Source: Schaedlerella glycyrrhizinilytica_A (GTDB taxonomy: Bacteria; Bacillota; Clostridia; Lachnospirales; Lachnospiraceae). From it: 64,000 bases of DNA. Both the position numbers and the translations under genes were made by a program. Positions 16,966-24,989 of this stretch are shown in pieces. Within the stretch, counting starts at the first letter, position 1, and the number at the start of each line of letters is the position of its first letter. The notes beneath the pieces were generated by a model, which was not told the origin of the DNA, searched no databases, and saw only the letters and a program-made list of their open reading frames with translations. The stretch lies in assembly GCF_042852765.1 (NCBI RefSeq), contig NZ_AP031414.1; one strand, 5' to 3'.

Positions 16966-17007
16966 AAAAGATCATGGGATTTCTTCTAAAATCTTCCATG
17001 ATCTTTT
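16966..17007 (-). terminator. Terminator after the GntR regulator gene
   Basis: AAAAGATCATGG (16966-16977) pairs perfectly with CCATGATCTTTT (16996-17007). On the minus strand the second arm ends CTTTTCATTT. It lies 13 bases past the regulator stop and isolates that gene from the transporter operon. Confidence 0.75.
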
Positions 17008-17019
17008 CTCGCATTTTAT

Positions 17020-17706
17020 CTATTCCTCCACAATTTCAAAATATTGCGGATATTTTTCTTTTACAATTTTCTCATCTATGATGTATCTTGTTAAATGTCG
17101 CTCCATAACTTGTTCACCCTCAAGTGGTCTCTTATTTCTAATCGCTTCCAATATCTTTAAATGATCCTCTATCACATATCTCTGGTCAACTGCTTTCGTC
17201 CGCAACGTCCGAAGTCTGTCAAAATGTAGCATCATAACGCTCATCAGTCGATAAATATGTATTTTATTCGTGATAGCAAATAATTCTTTATGGAACTGAT
17301 TATCTAACTCTAATAATTCTCCCGCCTCATTGTTATCAATATAAAATTTTTGCAATTTAACATTCTTTTCTAATTCCTGTATCTTCTCCTCCTCGATTCC
17401 CTGACAGGCAAGTCTTACCACAGCTTTTTCCAATGTCAGTCGCATAAACAAAGCCTCTTCTACCAGTTCCCAGTCGATCAACGAAACATAACTTCCTTTT
17501 TGAGGATAAATTTTTACGATCTTACTCTTGCTTAATTCAATCAAAGCCTCACGAATCGGCGTCCGGGAAACTCCAATCTCTGATGCGAGTTCATTTTCAC
17601 TGATTCTGCTCCCAGGTTCCAACTCCAACATGACAATATTTTCTTTGAGCACACGCAAAGCATATTCTCGCCCCGTTTCTCTTCCATAACGTTTTTTTAC
17701 AATCAT
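17020..17706 (-). CDS. GntR family transcriptional regulator with FCD domain
   Basis: A 228-residue regulator. The winged helix-turn-helix covers about residues 10-75, with the signature SENELASEIGVSRTPIREAL. An all-helical FCD ligand domain follows, with metal-site residues in the DNQFHKELF and HLKILEAI segments. The ATG at 17706 has GGAG at 8 bases. A longer frame to 17784 has no ribosome binding site. Operator copies at its own promoter and at the transporter promoter imply that it controls both, probably as a repressor released by a pathway metabolite. Confidence 0.88.
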   Translation of the reverse strand: MIVKKRYGRETGREYALRVLKENIVMLELEPGSRISENELASEIGVSRTPIREALIELSKSKIVKIYPQKGSYVSLIDWELVEEALFMRLTLEKAVVRLACQGIEEEKIQELEKNVKLQKFYIDNNEAGELLELDNQFHKELFAITNKIHIYRLMSVMMLHFDRLRTLRTKAVDQRYVIEDHLKILEAIRNKRPLEGEQVMERHLTRYIIDEKIVKEKYPQYFEIVEE

Positions 17707-17793
17707 ATCATTTCTCCAATTTTCACTACATACATAAACTATATTTCTAAAAATCCTTTGCTTGAAATTACATCCTACCTCCATTCAAGCGCA

Positions 17794-17842
17794 TTGTATA
17801 CCACGCGTCGTGTCAGCTAGTATACAAGTCGTTATTAGTATA
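17794..17842 (-). promoter_or_regulatory. Autoregulatory region of the GntR gene (-10 and two operator copies)
   Basis: On the minus strand the -10 TATACT (17842-17837) is preceded at 18 bases by a consensus -35 TTGACA (17866-17861). Downstream lies CTTGTATACTAG (17828-17817), identical to the operator at the transporter operon, and then a second TTGTATAC-type half (17794-17801, in opposite orientation). Confidence 0.7.
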
Positions 17843-17941
17843 TCTGTATTTCAATGACTTTGTCAACCTAAAATGGAATTTCCTGGCATTCTCTTCATTT
17901 TAATAATATCCCCAAAACATGCAACTTCCTCTCAGCCAAAA

Positions 17942-17984
17942 AAAGAACGGGGATTCCCGCTCCTGACAGAAATCCCCGTTCTTT
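17942..17984 (-). terminator. Terminator of the chemoreceptor operon
   Basis: AAAGAACGGGGATT (17942-17955) pairs perfectly with AATCCCCGTTCTTT (17971-17984) and is followed on the minus strand by a run of seven T. It begins 8 bases past the end of the hemerythrin-chemoreceptor gene. Confidence 0.92.
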
Positions 17985-17991
17985 CATTACA

Positions 17992-20205
17992 TTATGAATT
18001 TTCTTCAATATGCTTCGCAACTTTTACATCTTGCTTTTTAATGTGATTGATCAGCCATCCTGCCACATCAGAATTGATTTTTCCAACCAATGCGACACTC
18101 GAGCCTTCCTTTTCCAATCTTTCATTAATTTCCTTTACTGTCTTTTTAAAACCTTCGTGCATTTTCTTATGGTTCACACGATCCGGATAAGCATACTGCT
18201 TCTGCAATTTTTCTTCGTCACCGAAATGTTTATCGGTATACTCCGTCAAGAACTGCGCAGCAGAAAAGATTTCATCACGTCCTTTCCCCAAGGAACATGC
18301 TTCCAGTAAATTATTGATTCTTCGGATAAATTCTTTGTGCTGACTGTCAATCAACTGATTTCCTGTTTCCCAACTTTCATCCCATTCATATCGTTTTACC
18401 TTTAACGCCTTTCCTGAAGTCGGCGCTAAATTTCCAGACGGCACGACAGTGGCTGCAGAACTTGTCGAGGCTGTCGGATGATAAACAGATTTTTGATGAA
18501 AAGATGTATGTGTTGCTGCATAAACGCTGTCTTTTCTCAAATTAAATACTTCTACCAGATTCTTGAGCGTCTGTGCCTGTGCTGACAGTTCCTCACTCGC
18601 CGCTGCACTCTCTTCTGCAGTAGCCGAATTTGTCTGGACGATTCCGGCAATCTGGTCTACTCCCTGACGTACCTGGAAAATAGACTCCGCCTGTTCCGCT
18701 GCTGAAGTAGAAATATCGTCTACATAGGTTACAACAGTTCCAGCGCTTTCCACAGTCTCTACAAGAGCCTGTGCCGTACGATTTGCTATATCTGTTCCAT
18801 TATTGACAGCTTCAATTGTTCCCTCGATCAGACCCGTTGTGTTTTTAGCTGCCTCAGCGCTCTTAGATGCCAGATTCCGCACTTCATCTGCAACAACTGC
18901 AAATCCACGTCCTGCTTCCCCTGCACGCGCAGCTTCTACCGCCGCATTCAACGCCAGAATATTCGTCTGGAATGCAATATCTTCGATTGTTTTGATAATC
19001 TTCCCGATATCTTCCGACTTATGACTGATCACAGACATCGCCTGGATCATTTCCTGCATCTGATCATTGGATACTTTCAATGCATCCTGTGCAGAATATA
19101 CCTTCTCACTAGCTTCTTTTGCATTATCCGCTGTCCGCTTGATATTTTCAGAAATCTCCGTGATAGTTGCCGCAAGTTCTTCTACAGAACTTGCCTGTTC
19201 TGCAGACGCCTCAGAGAGATTCTGTGCTCCGGAAGATACCTGATCGGATCCCTCGGCTACCTGCTCTGAAATCTGCTGAACCTGTGTCAATGTATTACTC
19301 AGATTATGATTCATCTGCCGAATGGATGTCAGAATCGGAGTCAGATCTCCTTTATAAATCTCATCCTCAGCCTGGAGATCAAAATTCCCTTTTGCCATCT
19401 CTCCCATCAGACGGGTAAGATCACGGATCACTTCTTCCAAAACACTGCAAGTCTTTCCTACACTGTTGACCAATGCTCCAAGTTCATCTTTCGACTGGTA
19501 GGTAAGTTCCTGTTTCATATGTCCATCAGCAATCCCTACCATTGCATTTACAACCTCTGTAACCGGCTTCACAATTGCTTTTGTCACTTTCAAGCAGATC
19601 CACATTCCGATTACAATTGCTACCGCCGTCATGAACATCAGCATAAACAAGGATTTATTGGTTCTATCCATACTCTCCGTCATTGTCTTTGTACGGATCT
19701 GATCCGTCTCCTCATTCAGAGGTTTCACCAACTCAACCGCTTTATTCAAAGCAGGGGTACATTCTTCCAGAACGACCTCTTGTGCTTCCTCTCTCTTGTT
19801 CTCATTCAGTAATGAAAGAACTTTATCCCCAATATCAAACCATCCTTCCATTGCATTCTGATACTCATTCAGCGCATCCTGATCCAAAACATCCATTGAC
19901 TGAAGTGTCTCAAAATTATTCTTGATTGTAGCGATATTTTCCTGTACTTTTGCAGTTTTATCCGCATAAGCACTGTCATCTTTTTCAATAACCATATCCC
20001 GGAGATAACGTGCTGCTATATTAGTCGCAATCCGGTTATCTTTAATCAGGTCATCTGCTTTTATCGAACCCACCATAAAATTTTCAAGATTTTCATTCGC
20101 CTTCTTTAACTGGAACATGGAAAATACAGCAATCAAAACAGTCATGATCAGTACAATTCCATAACCGACCAATAACTTTTTCTTTACTTTTAAATTATTA
20201 AACAT
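17992..20205 (-). CDS. Methyl-accepting chemotaxis protein fused to a C-terminal hemerythrin domain
   Basis: A 737-residue chemoreceptor. TM1 is at about 10-30, a four-helix ligand domain at 30-185, TM2 at 187-208 and HAMP at 210-265. The coiled-coil signalling domain contains the hairpin AFQTNILALNAAVEAARAGE. After a Ser/Thr-rich linker, residues from about 606 form bacteriohemerythrin with all iron ligands present: DSQHKEF, DKHFGDEE, NHKKMH and NHIKKQD. The hemerythrin di-iron site binds O2, so this receptor probably reports oxygen to the flagellar motor, as DcrH-type receptors do. It sits 17 bases after a sister receptor. Domains are clear. The ligand of the outer domain is unknown. Confidence 0.93.
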   Translation of the reverse strand: MFNNLKVKKKLLVGYGIVLIMTVLIAVFSMFQLKKANENLENFMVGSIKADDLIKDNRIATNIAARYLRDMVIEKDDSAYADKTAKVQENIATIKNNFETLQSMDVLDQDALNEYQNAMEGWFDIGDKVLSLLNENKREEAQEVVLEECTPALNKAVELVKPLNEETDQIRTKTMTESMDRTNKSLFMLMFMTAVAIVIGMWICLKVTKAIVKPVTEVVNAMVGIADGHMKQELTYQSKDELGALVNSVGKTCSVLEEVIRDLTRLMGEMAKGNFDLQAEDEIYKGDLTPILTSIRQMNHNLSNTLTQVQQISEQVAEGSDQVSSGAQNLSEASAEQASSVEELAATITEISENIKRTADNAKEASEKVYSAQDALKVSNDQMQEMIQAMSVISHKSEDIGKIIKTIEDIAFQTNILALNAAVEAARAGEAGRGFAVVADEVRNLASKSAEAAKNTTGLIEGTIEAVNNGTDIANRTAQALVETVESAGTVVTYVDDISTSAAEQAESIFQVRQGVDQIAGIVQTNSATAEESAAASEELSAQAQTLKNLVEVFNLRKDSVYAATHTSFHQKSVYHPTASTSSAATVVPSGNLAPTSGKALKVKRYEWDESWETGNQLIDSQHKEFIRRINNLLEACSLGKGRDEIFSAAQFLTEYTDKHFGDEEKLQKQYAYPDRVNHKKMHEGFKKTVKEINERLEKEGSSVALVGKINSDVAGWLINHIKKQDVKVAKHIEENS

Positions 20206-20222
20206 CTTTCCTATCCTCTTCC

Positions 20223-21992
20223 TTAGTATTTGCTGTAATTGTCATAAGTTGATGCAACTGGCTGATAGTTCTCTTCCTGATAGCAGCTGTTGTCCATCAC
20301 AGGCTCGCTATACGCCGCTACTCCAACACCGTCTTCCCGTAATTGGAAACGGCTTACAAGTCCTTTGAGAATCTGAGACTGACCGGATAATTCCTCACTT
20401 GCGGCCGCACTTTCTTCCGCAGTTGCAGAGTTAGTCTGAACCACACTGGAGATCTGATCCACGCCCTGTGTTACTTCAGCAACTGATTCTGCCTGACGTT
20501 CTGCTGCATCTGTAATCTTCTCAACCGTATCCACAGCTCTCTTTGTACTTTCCACTGTCGCATAAATAGCGGACGCTGTCTGCTCTGCGATTCTCGTTCC
20601 ATCTTCCACCGCCGCAATTGAACCTTCAATCAAGAGCGTCGTATTCTTTGCCGCTTCTGCACTCTTAGAAGCCAAATTCCGTACTTCATCCGCTACAACT
20701 GCGAAGCCTTTTCCTGCTTCTCCGGCTCTTGCCGCCTCTACTGCTGCATTCAACGCAAGAATATTGGTCTGGAATGCAATATCTTCAATTGTCTTGATAA
20801 TCTTTCCAATTTCACTGGATTTGGAACTGATTTCCTGCATTGCCTGCATCATCTCTTCCATACTCTCATTGGAACGTGATAATTCTCTTCCTGCATCTTC
20901 CACTTGATTTTTCGCTTCTTTTGCATTATCCGCCGTCATTCTTACCTGATCAGAAATCTCATTGATTGTAGCCGCCAGTTCTTCCACAGAACTTGCCTGC
21001 TCGGTTGCCCCCTGAGATAATCCCTGCGCTCCAGAAGATACTTGCTCAGATCCGCTTGCCACTTGATCTGCCGCATCATTAATCTGAGATAATGTACTGC
21101 TTAAGTTCTTATTCATTCTTCGGATAGATTCCAGAATCGGCCGGAAATCACCAACATACAGATCCTCTGCTCTTGTCTTGATATTAAAGTTTCCGTTTGC
21201 CATTTCATCCATCAAGTAGGTAAGATCAGACACCACTCCGTGAAGTCCCTGACTGGTAACACGGAAACTCTTGGCGAGAATACCAAGTTCATCTTTCGAT
21301 TCGTATTCAATATCCTGATTCAAGTATCCTTGCGACATCTTGCCATATGCACTTTCTAACTCTGCAATTGGTTTGGTAATACCGCGTACCAGATAGAACA
21401 TAACTACCACAGCAATCATCAATAAAACCGCAAAGATCCCCAAAATCATCCATACAATTTTTTCTCCGATCCGAGTAGCATCTGCATTAAAGTTTGCAGC
21501 ATCCACGGAATGCTGCTGATACACTTCTTCTGCTGCGTTGGCACACGCCTTAACCGCCGGAACAAACTCCTCAGACAATACTTCTTCCGCTTCATCCCAC
21601 TTTTCTTCTTCCATCAGATCCATGATTCTTCCACGGATTTCCCCGACCTTATCACTGATCTGCTTCACCTCATCCAAGGATTTCGACTGATCTGCATCCA
21701 TATCAGCCAACTTTTCCATACTGTTAGCCGCCCCTTGTGCTACTGTGTCAAGCGCATTTCTGTCTACTTTCTTTTCCAATATATCATTATACAAAAGCGC
21801 TTCGATCTCATACACTTTTCTAGAAAACTCCATTGCCTCTGTGGCTCCTACAAACGGTCCTTCATACATATCGTTCGTAAGATTTCCCACTTTTCTTACA
21901 GATAAAATGGAGATTGCCATCAGAATAATAGAAGCTACGATCGTAACTCCGAATCCTAAAACCAATTTTTTACCTATCTTCATGTTCTTCAT
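20223..21992 (-). CDS. Methyl-accepting chemotaxis protein
   Basis: A 589-residue chemoreceptor with TM1, a 4HB-type extracellular domain (about 30-185), TM2, HAMP, and a signalling domain whose hairpin (AFQTNILALNAAVEAARAGE) is nearly identical to the next receptor. Apart from the hemerythrin module the two are colinear and probably arose by duplication. The C-terminal tail is short and tyrosine-rich (DNYSKY). It overlaps the end of the nucleotidyltransferase-family gene by 23 bases. Confidence 0.94.
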   Translation of the reverse strand: MKNMKIGKKLVLGFGVTIVASIILMAISILSVRKVGNLTNDMYEGPFVGATEAMEFSRKVYEIEALLYNDILEKKVDRNALDTVAQGAANSMEKLADMDADQSKSLDEVKQISDKVGEIRGRIMDLMEEEKWDEAEEVLSEEFVPAVKACANAAEEVYQQHSVDAANFNADATRIGEKIVWMILGIFAVLLMIAVVVMFYLVRGITKPIAELESAYGKMSQGYLNQDIEYESKDELGILAKSFRVTSQGLHGVVSDLTYLMDEMANGNFNIKTRAEDLYVGDFRPILESIRRMNKNLSSTLSQINDAADQVASGSEQVSSGAQGLSQGATEQASSVEELAATINEISDQVRMTADNAKEAKNQVEDAGRELSRSNESMEEMMQAMQEISSKSSEIGKIIKTIEDIAFQTNILALNAAVEAARAGEAGKGFAVVADEVRNLASKSAEAAKNTTLLIEGSIAAVEDGTRIAEQTASAIYATVESTKRAVDTVEKITDAAERQAESVAEVTQGVDQISSVVQTNSATAEESAAASEELSGQSQILKGLVSRFQLREDGVGVAAYSEPVMDNSCYQEENYQPVASTYDNYSKY

Positions 21993-23202
21993 CTTCCGGT
22001 ATTCCTTTCTTTACTTTTTTGTTGATCTTATTTATAATCTTAGTCTTCATTTCTGCCATACGCGCATGGATCTGCTGTCCTTTCTCTTTAATCCATACTT
22101 TCGCAGACTTTCTAAAGACTCGGATTCCTCTAATTCCCCAGCAAATCCATAATAACTGTGGGATTTTATGTAAAATTGGGAAAAACTGCATCATATATTC
22201 CTTGCTTGGGAACATCCACGCTCGTTGCTTTTTTACCCATTCTTCATCTCGGTCTCTCTGATAAAAATCGACACGAGTCTTTTCATAAGGAATGATTTTT
22301 GAATCAAGCCGCCGATCTTCCATTCCTTTTGAAAAAATATATTCTTCCAATTGAAATACAGTTCCGGTGTCGACTTCTCCTCCTTGTCCAAACCATAGAG
22401 ATGCGAGAATATTTAGCTGTTTTGCAAATTCTGTCAATCCCGCCTTTTCCAGCAATTCTTCTATAAACCTTCTCTCGTTGGTTATTGCCGGATTCTGTAT
22501 GTAGTAATAATAATCCATGACATCCCTCATCTTCAGTTCCCCCATCATATAGGCGTCTACCCATCTGCCAAACTGATACAAAAACTGCATGGAGAGATTC
22601 CAATTCTTTATCCCCGCCTTCCTGTTTCCATGAAAATACTTTTGGGCTGCGTGTGTCAGGTGTTTATACAAAATCTCATTTCCCAGCGGAATCTCATCAT
22701 AAAAAATCACCCGGATCCCCGGAACCCGAAAATATAGTCGTCCATGATTCGTTCTGTTCACCTGCTGTTCATAATCCATACTGTTCATGATATTATAAAC
22801 TTTTCCCATATCCTTTGGCGATACAAGAAACTCGAGGCTAAACGTATACCCCATTTCACTTTTCGGATACATAGAACGAATTTCCACTCCTCGGAGAAGT
22901 ACTCCTTGAACCTGATGTCTGTTCATCTGCCACAAAATAACTTCCAAAGCGTTTTTATAACTTTCTTCCAACAGAACCTCTTTATGGTACTTACTGTAAA
23001 ACGTTTCCTCATCCGCAGCCGAAAGTGTCTTTTCCACCCCCAGTGTTCCATAATATACAGGACTTACAACACGATGGAATTCTGCAAGTCTCAAAAGTTC
23101 CCTCCACGATATTCCTTTCCGTGGAACAGCCACTTTCTTTCCATTGATTACAGAGGATAACACCATAACCAAAAATCTGTTCTCATAGCTAATGCCTCTC
23201 AC
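21970..23202 (-). CDS. Nucleotidyltransferase-family protein (NTP_transf_5-like)
   Basis: A 410-residue protein resembling the uncharacterised nucleotidyltransferase family PF14907. The N-terminal region reads LAEFHRVVSPVYYG, and VQGVLLRGVEIRSMYPKSE fits the family position of K-G...YP. In typical members the next motif carries acidic residues (R-x-x-x-D-x-D). Here it is GYTFSLEFLV, so metal-binding acids may be missing. The C-terminus is strongly basic and helical. The likely start is GTG at 23202 with GAAGAGAGG upstream. It is sandwiched between an FtsE-like ATPase and two chemoreceptors, and its role is unknown. Confidence 0.6.
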   Translation of the reverse strand: MRGISYENRFLVMVLSSVINGKKVAVPRKGISWRELLRLAEFHRVVSPVYYGTLGVEKTLSAADEETFYSKYHKEVLLEESYKNALEVILWQMNRHQVQGVLLRGVEIRSMYPKSEMGYTFSLEFLVSPKDMGKVYNIMNSMDYEQQVNRTNHGRLYFRVPGIRVIFYDEIPLGNEILYKHLTHAAQKYFHGNRKAGIKNWNLSMQFLYQFGRWVDAYMMGELKMRDVMDYYYYIQNPAITNERRFIEELLEKAGLTEFAKQLNILASLWFGQGGEVDTGTVFQLEEYIFSKGMEDRRLDSKIIPYEKTRVDFYQRDRDEEWVKKQRAWMFPSKEYMMQFFPILHKIPQLLWICWGIRGIRVFRKSAKVWIKEKGQQIHARMAEMKTKIINKINKKVKKGIPEDEEHEDR

Positions 23203-23246
23203 CTCTCTTCTCGAAAAGCATGACTCAGTATATCTATCGGATATTT

Positions 23247-24008
23247 TTATAAAATATTAATGTTTTTTTCTAATTTATTCTCCCTTTCCTGCAAAACTCT
23301 CCGTTCTTCAAATATATCCATCGCTTTCTGATTATAAATCGCATTTTTTTCATCTGCTACCAACGCACCTGCTACGAGCGTGATCACCCGTTTCCGCATG
23401 ATCGTAACCAATTCTCTTGCGTGAGTCGCAATGATCAAAGTCTTCCCCTGTCTGTGGATCTCATTAAACAAAAGCATCATATCCCACGCTGCATCCGGGT
23501 CCAGATTTGCAGTCGGCTCATCGGCAATCAGAACATCCGGATTTACCGCCATTGCTCTCGCAAGCAGCATCCGTGCCTGTTCCCCACCAGAAAGTTCCTT
23601 CGGATAAGCATATGCTTTTTCTGCGATTCCTACAAGTCCGAGCGCCCGCATGATTTTTCGCTTCATCCCCTTTCCTCCCTGCTCCACTGCATAAAGAGCA
23701 AGGGCAACATTTTCATATACCGTCATGTTATTGAGCATCCCGATCTCAGGCGACATAATTCCCAGTCTTCTTCTATAATGAGGAATCTCTTTCTCCTTTA
23801 ACACCCCCAAAGCTTTCTGAAATACAAAAACGTTTCCTGCTGTCGGTTCCTGCTGCTTTATCAGCAATTCTAACAATGTACTTTTCCCCGCGCCGCTTTT
23901 TCCGGTCACAAAAACAAACTCTCCTTTTTCAATCTGGAAAGAAATATCTTCTAAAGCAATCTGCTCCTGAAATACTTTTGTAACATGATCAAATACAATT
24001 TCTGCCAT
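23247..24008 (-). CDS. FtsE/LolD-like ABC transporter ATP-binding protein
   Basis: 253 residues. Walker A is GKSGAGKST (about 38-46), the signature is LSGGEQARMLLARA, Walker B is VLIADEPTANLD and the switch histidine is in IIATHARELV. It resembles FtsE. A 30-residue charged C-terminal extension goes beyond typical FtsE. The ATG at 24008 is set by GCGAGGA upstream and by the promoter at 24048-24076, which rules out the longer frame. No FtsX-like permease follows. Instead a nucleotidyltransferase-family gene and two chemoreceptors are co-transcribed. Confidence 0.85.
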   Translation of the reverse strand: MAEIVFDHVTKVFQEQIALEDISFQIEKGEFVFVTGKSGAGKSTLLELLIKQQEPTAGNVFVFQKALGVLKEKEIPHYRRRLGIMSPEIGMLNNMTVYENVALALYAVEQGGKGMKRKIMRALGLVGIAEKAYAYPKELSGGEQARMLLARAMAVNPDVLIADEPTANLDPDAAWDMMLLFNEIHRQGKTLIIATHARELVTIMRKRVITLVAGALVADEKNAIYNQKAMDIFEERRVLQERENKLEKNINIL

Positions 24009-24047
24009 TTTTCCTCGCCTGCTCCCGCAAAAATTCATTCTCCAAAC

Positions 24048-24076
24048 ACTATACTGTTTTCCCGGCATTTCGTCAA
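24048..24076 (-). promoter_or_regulatory. SigmaA promoter of the FtsE-like/chemoreceptor operon
   Basis: On the minus strand there is -35 TTGACG (24076-24071), a 17-base spacer and -10 TATAGT (24053-24048). It leads into the FtsE-like gene about 34 bases downstream. Confidence 0.8.
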
Positions 24077-24087
24077 TCGTACCAATC

Positions 24088-24157
24088 AAAAAATCTGCCG
24101 TATCAAATCCCACTTCCGGAAATCTCTTCCCGAAAGTGTAGATTTTTCTACGGCAGA
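24088..24157 (-). terminator. Compound terminator after the fliD-fliS cluster
   Basis: The outer stem TCTGCCGTA (24094-24102) pairs with TACGGCAGA (24149-24157). An inner stem CACTTtCGGG/CCGGaAGTG is nested within it, and six T follow on the minus strand. It starts 20 bases past the stop of the fliT-like gene. Confidence 0.8.
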
Positions 24158-24177
24158 CTGTTCATCTTAATATGCTG

Positions 24178-24582
24178 TTATTCTTCATAATAAGAATCTT
24201 TGCCTGCGACTCTCCGACTTAACGCACGATCAATCCTACGTATATTTTCCATTGTATGGTTTCTTTGTCTGCTGATCATACTGATCCGCTCAGCCTCGGA
24301 TTCTTTTCGCTCAGAAAGCTGCTCTCCCTCCAAAAGCCGTTTGATGTCATTCTTTAAGTCATCGTCCATACTCTCGAGCAATTCGCTGATTGCTCGCTTT
24401 GCCTGTGAAACCCGTTCCATTTCGGACTGACGCATCTCAAGGATAAGATTCGCAGATTTCCGGTCACTATGATTCAACGTTTCTTCCAGTTCACAGGTAA
24501 GTCTTTCAATCTCTACGATCTCGCGATATTCTCGATAAACCAGTTTTAAGATTTCTTCTAGCATTTCCTCTATATAACTCAT
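24178..24582 (-). CDS. Small coiled-coil protein in the FliT position (putative flagellar chaperone)
   Basis: A 134-residue, highly charged protein, predicted almost wholly alpha-helical, with heptad-like segments such as IEEMLEEILKLVYREY and LKNDIKRLLEGEQLSE. I cannot match its sequence to a family. It lies 9 bases after fliS, at the end of fliD-fliS, where FliT-type FliD chaperones are encoded in other bacteria. That role is inferred from position and the helical character only. Confidence 0.5.
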   Translation of the reverse strand: MSYIEEMLEEILKLVYREYREIVEIERLTCELEETLNHSDRKSANLILEMRQSEMERVSQAKRAISELLESMDDDLKNDIKRLLEGEQLSERKESEAERISMISRQRNHTMENIRRIDRALSRRVAGKDSYYEE

Positions 24583-24591
24583 ACGATCTCC

Positions 24592-24963
24592 TTATATGCC
24601 GCTCGTCTTATTTGCTTCGCGAAATGCATCCCGTAATTCTATCACAAGAGGACGAAGTTCTTCGATTACTGTTTTTTTTCTGCCCGCCTGTAATCTACTT
24701 ATCTCGTATAGAAAGAAATCGTACATACGCTGCAAATCCCTGCTGATACTATACTCTGTATTTAACGTTTCCTGAAGATATTGTACGATCTCCTGCGCGC
24801 GTTTTACCGAAGCGTCAAATATGTCAAACTCCTCTTTCTCCAATGCTAACTCCGCTTTCGTAAGGCGTTTGACCAGCTCATCATACAGCAAAAGTAACAT
24901 CTCGCCTCTGGTCATCGTATTGACTGACTGCATCTTGTATTGCTGATAACCATTCTGATACAT
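24592..24963 (-). CDS. fliS: Flagellar secretion chaperone FliS
   Basis: A 123-residue protein with the FliS pattern: an N-terminal GYQQYKMQSVNTMTRGEMLLLLYDELVKRL, helix 2-3 with RAQEIVQYLQETLN, and YDFFLYEISRLQ. FliS binds the C-terminal helix of flagellin in the cytosol and keeps it unpolymerised before export. It is located directly downstream of fliD. Confidence 0.93.
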   Translation of the reverse strand: MYQNGYQQYKMQSVNTMTRGEMLLLLYDELVKRLTKAELALEKEEFDIFDASVKRAQEIVQYLQETLNTEYSISRDLQRMYDFFLYEISRLQAGRKKTVIEELRPLVIELRDAFREANKTSGI

Positions 24964-24989
24964 ATACTTATCCTTTCTTTACCATTCCA

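Noticed and set aside
24009..24113. Longer N-terminus for the FtsE-like protein
   Set aside because: The extension would contain the SigmaA promoter and does not look like FtsE sequence.
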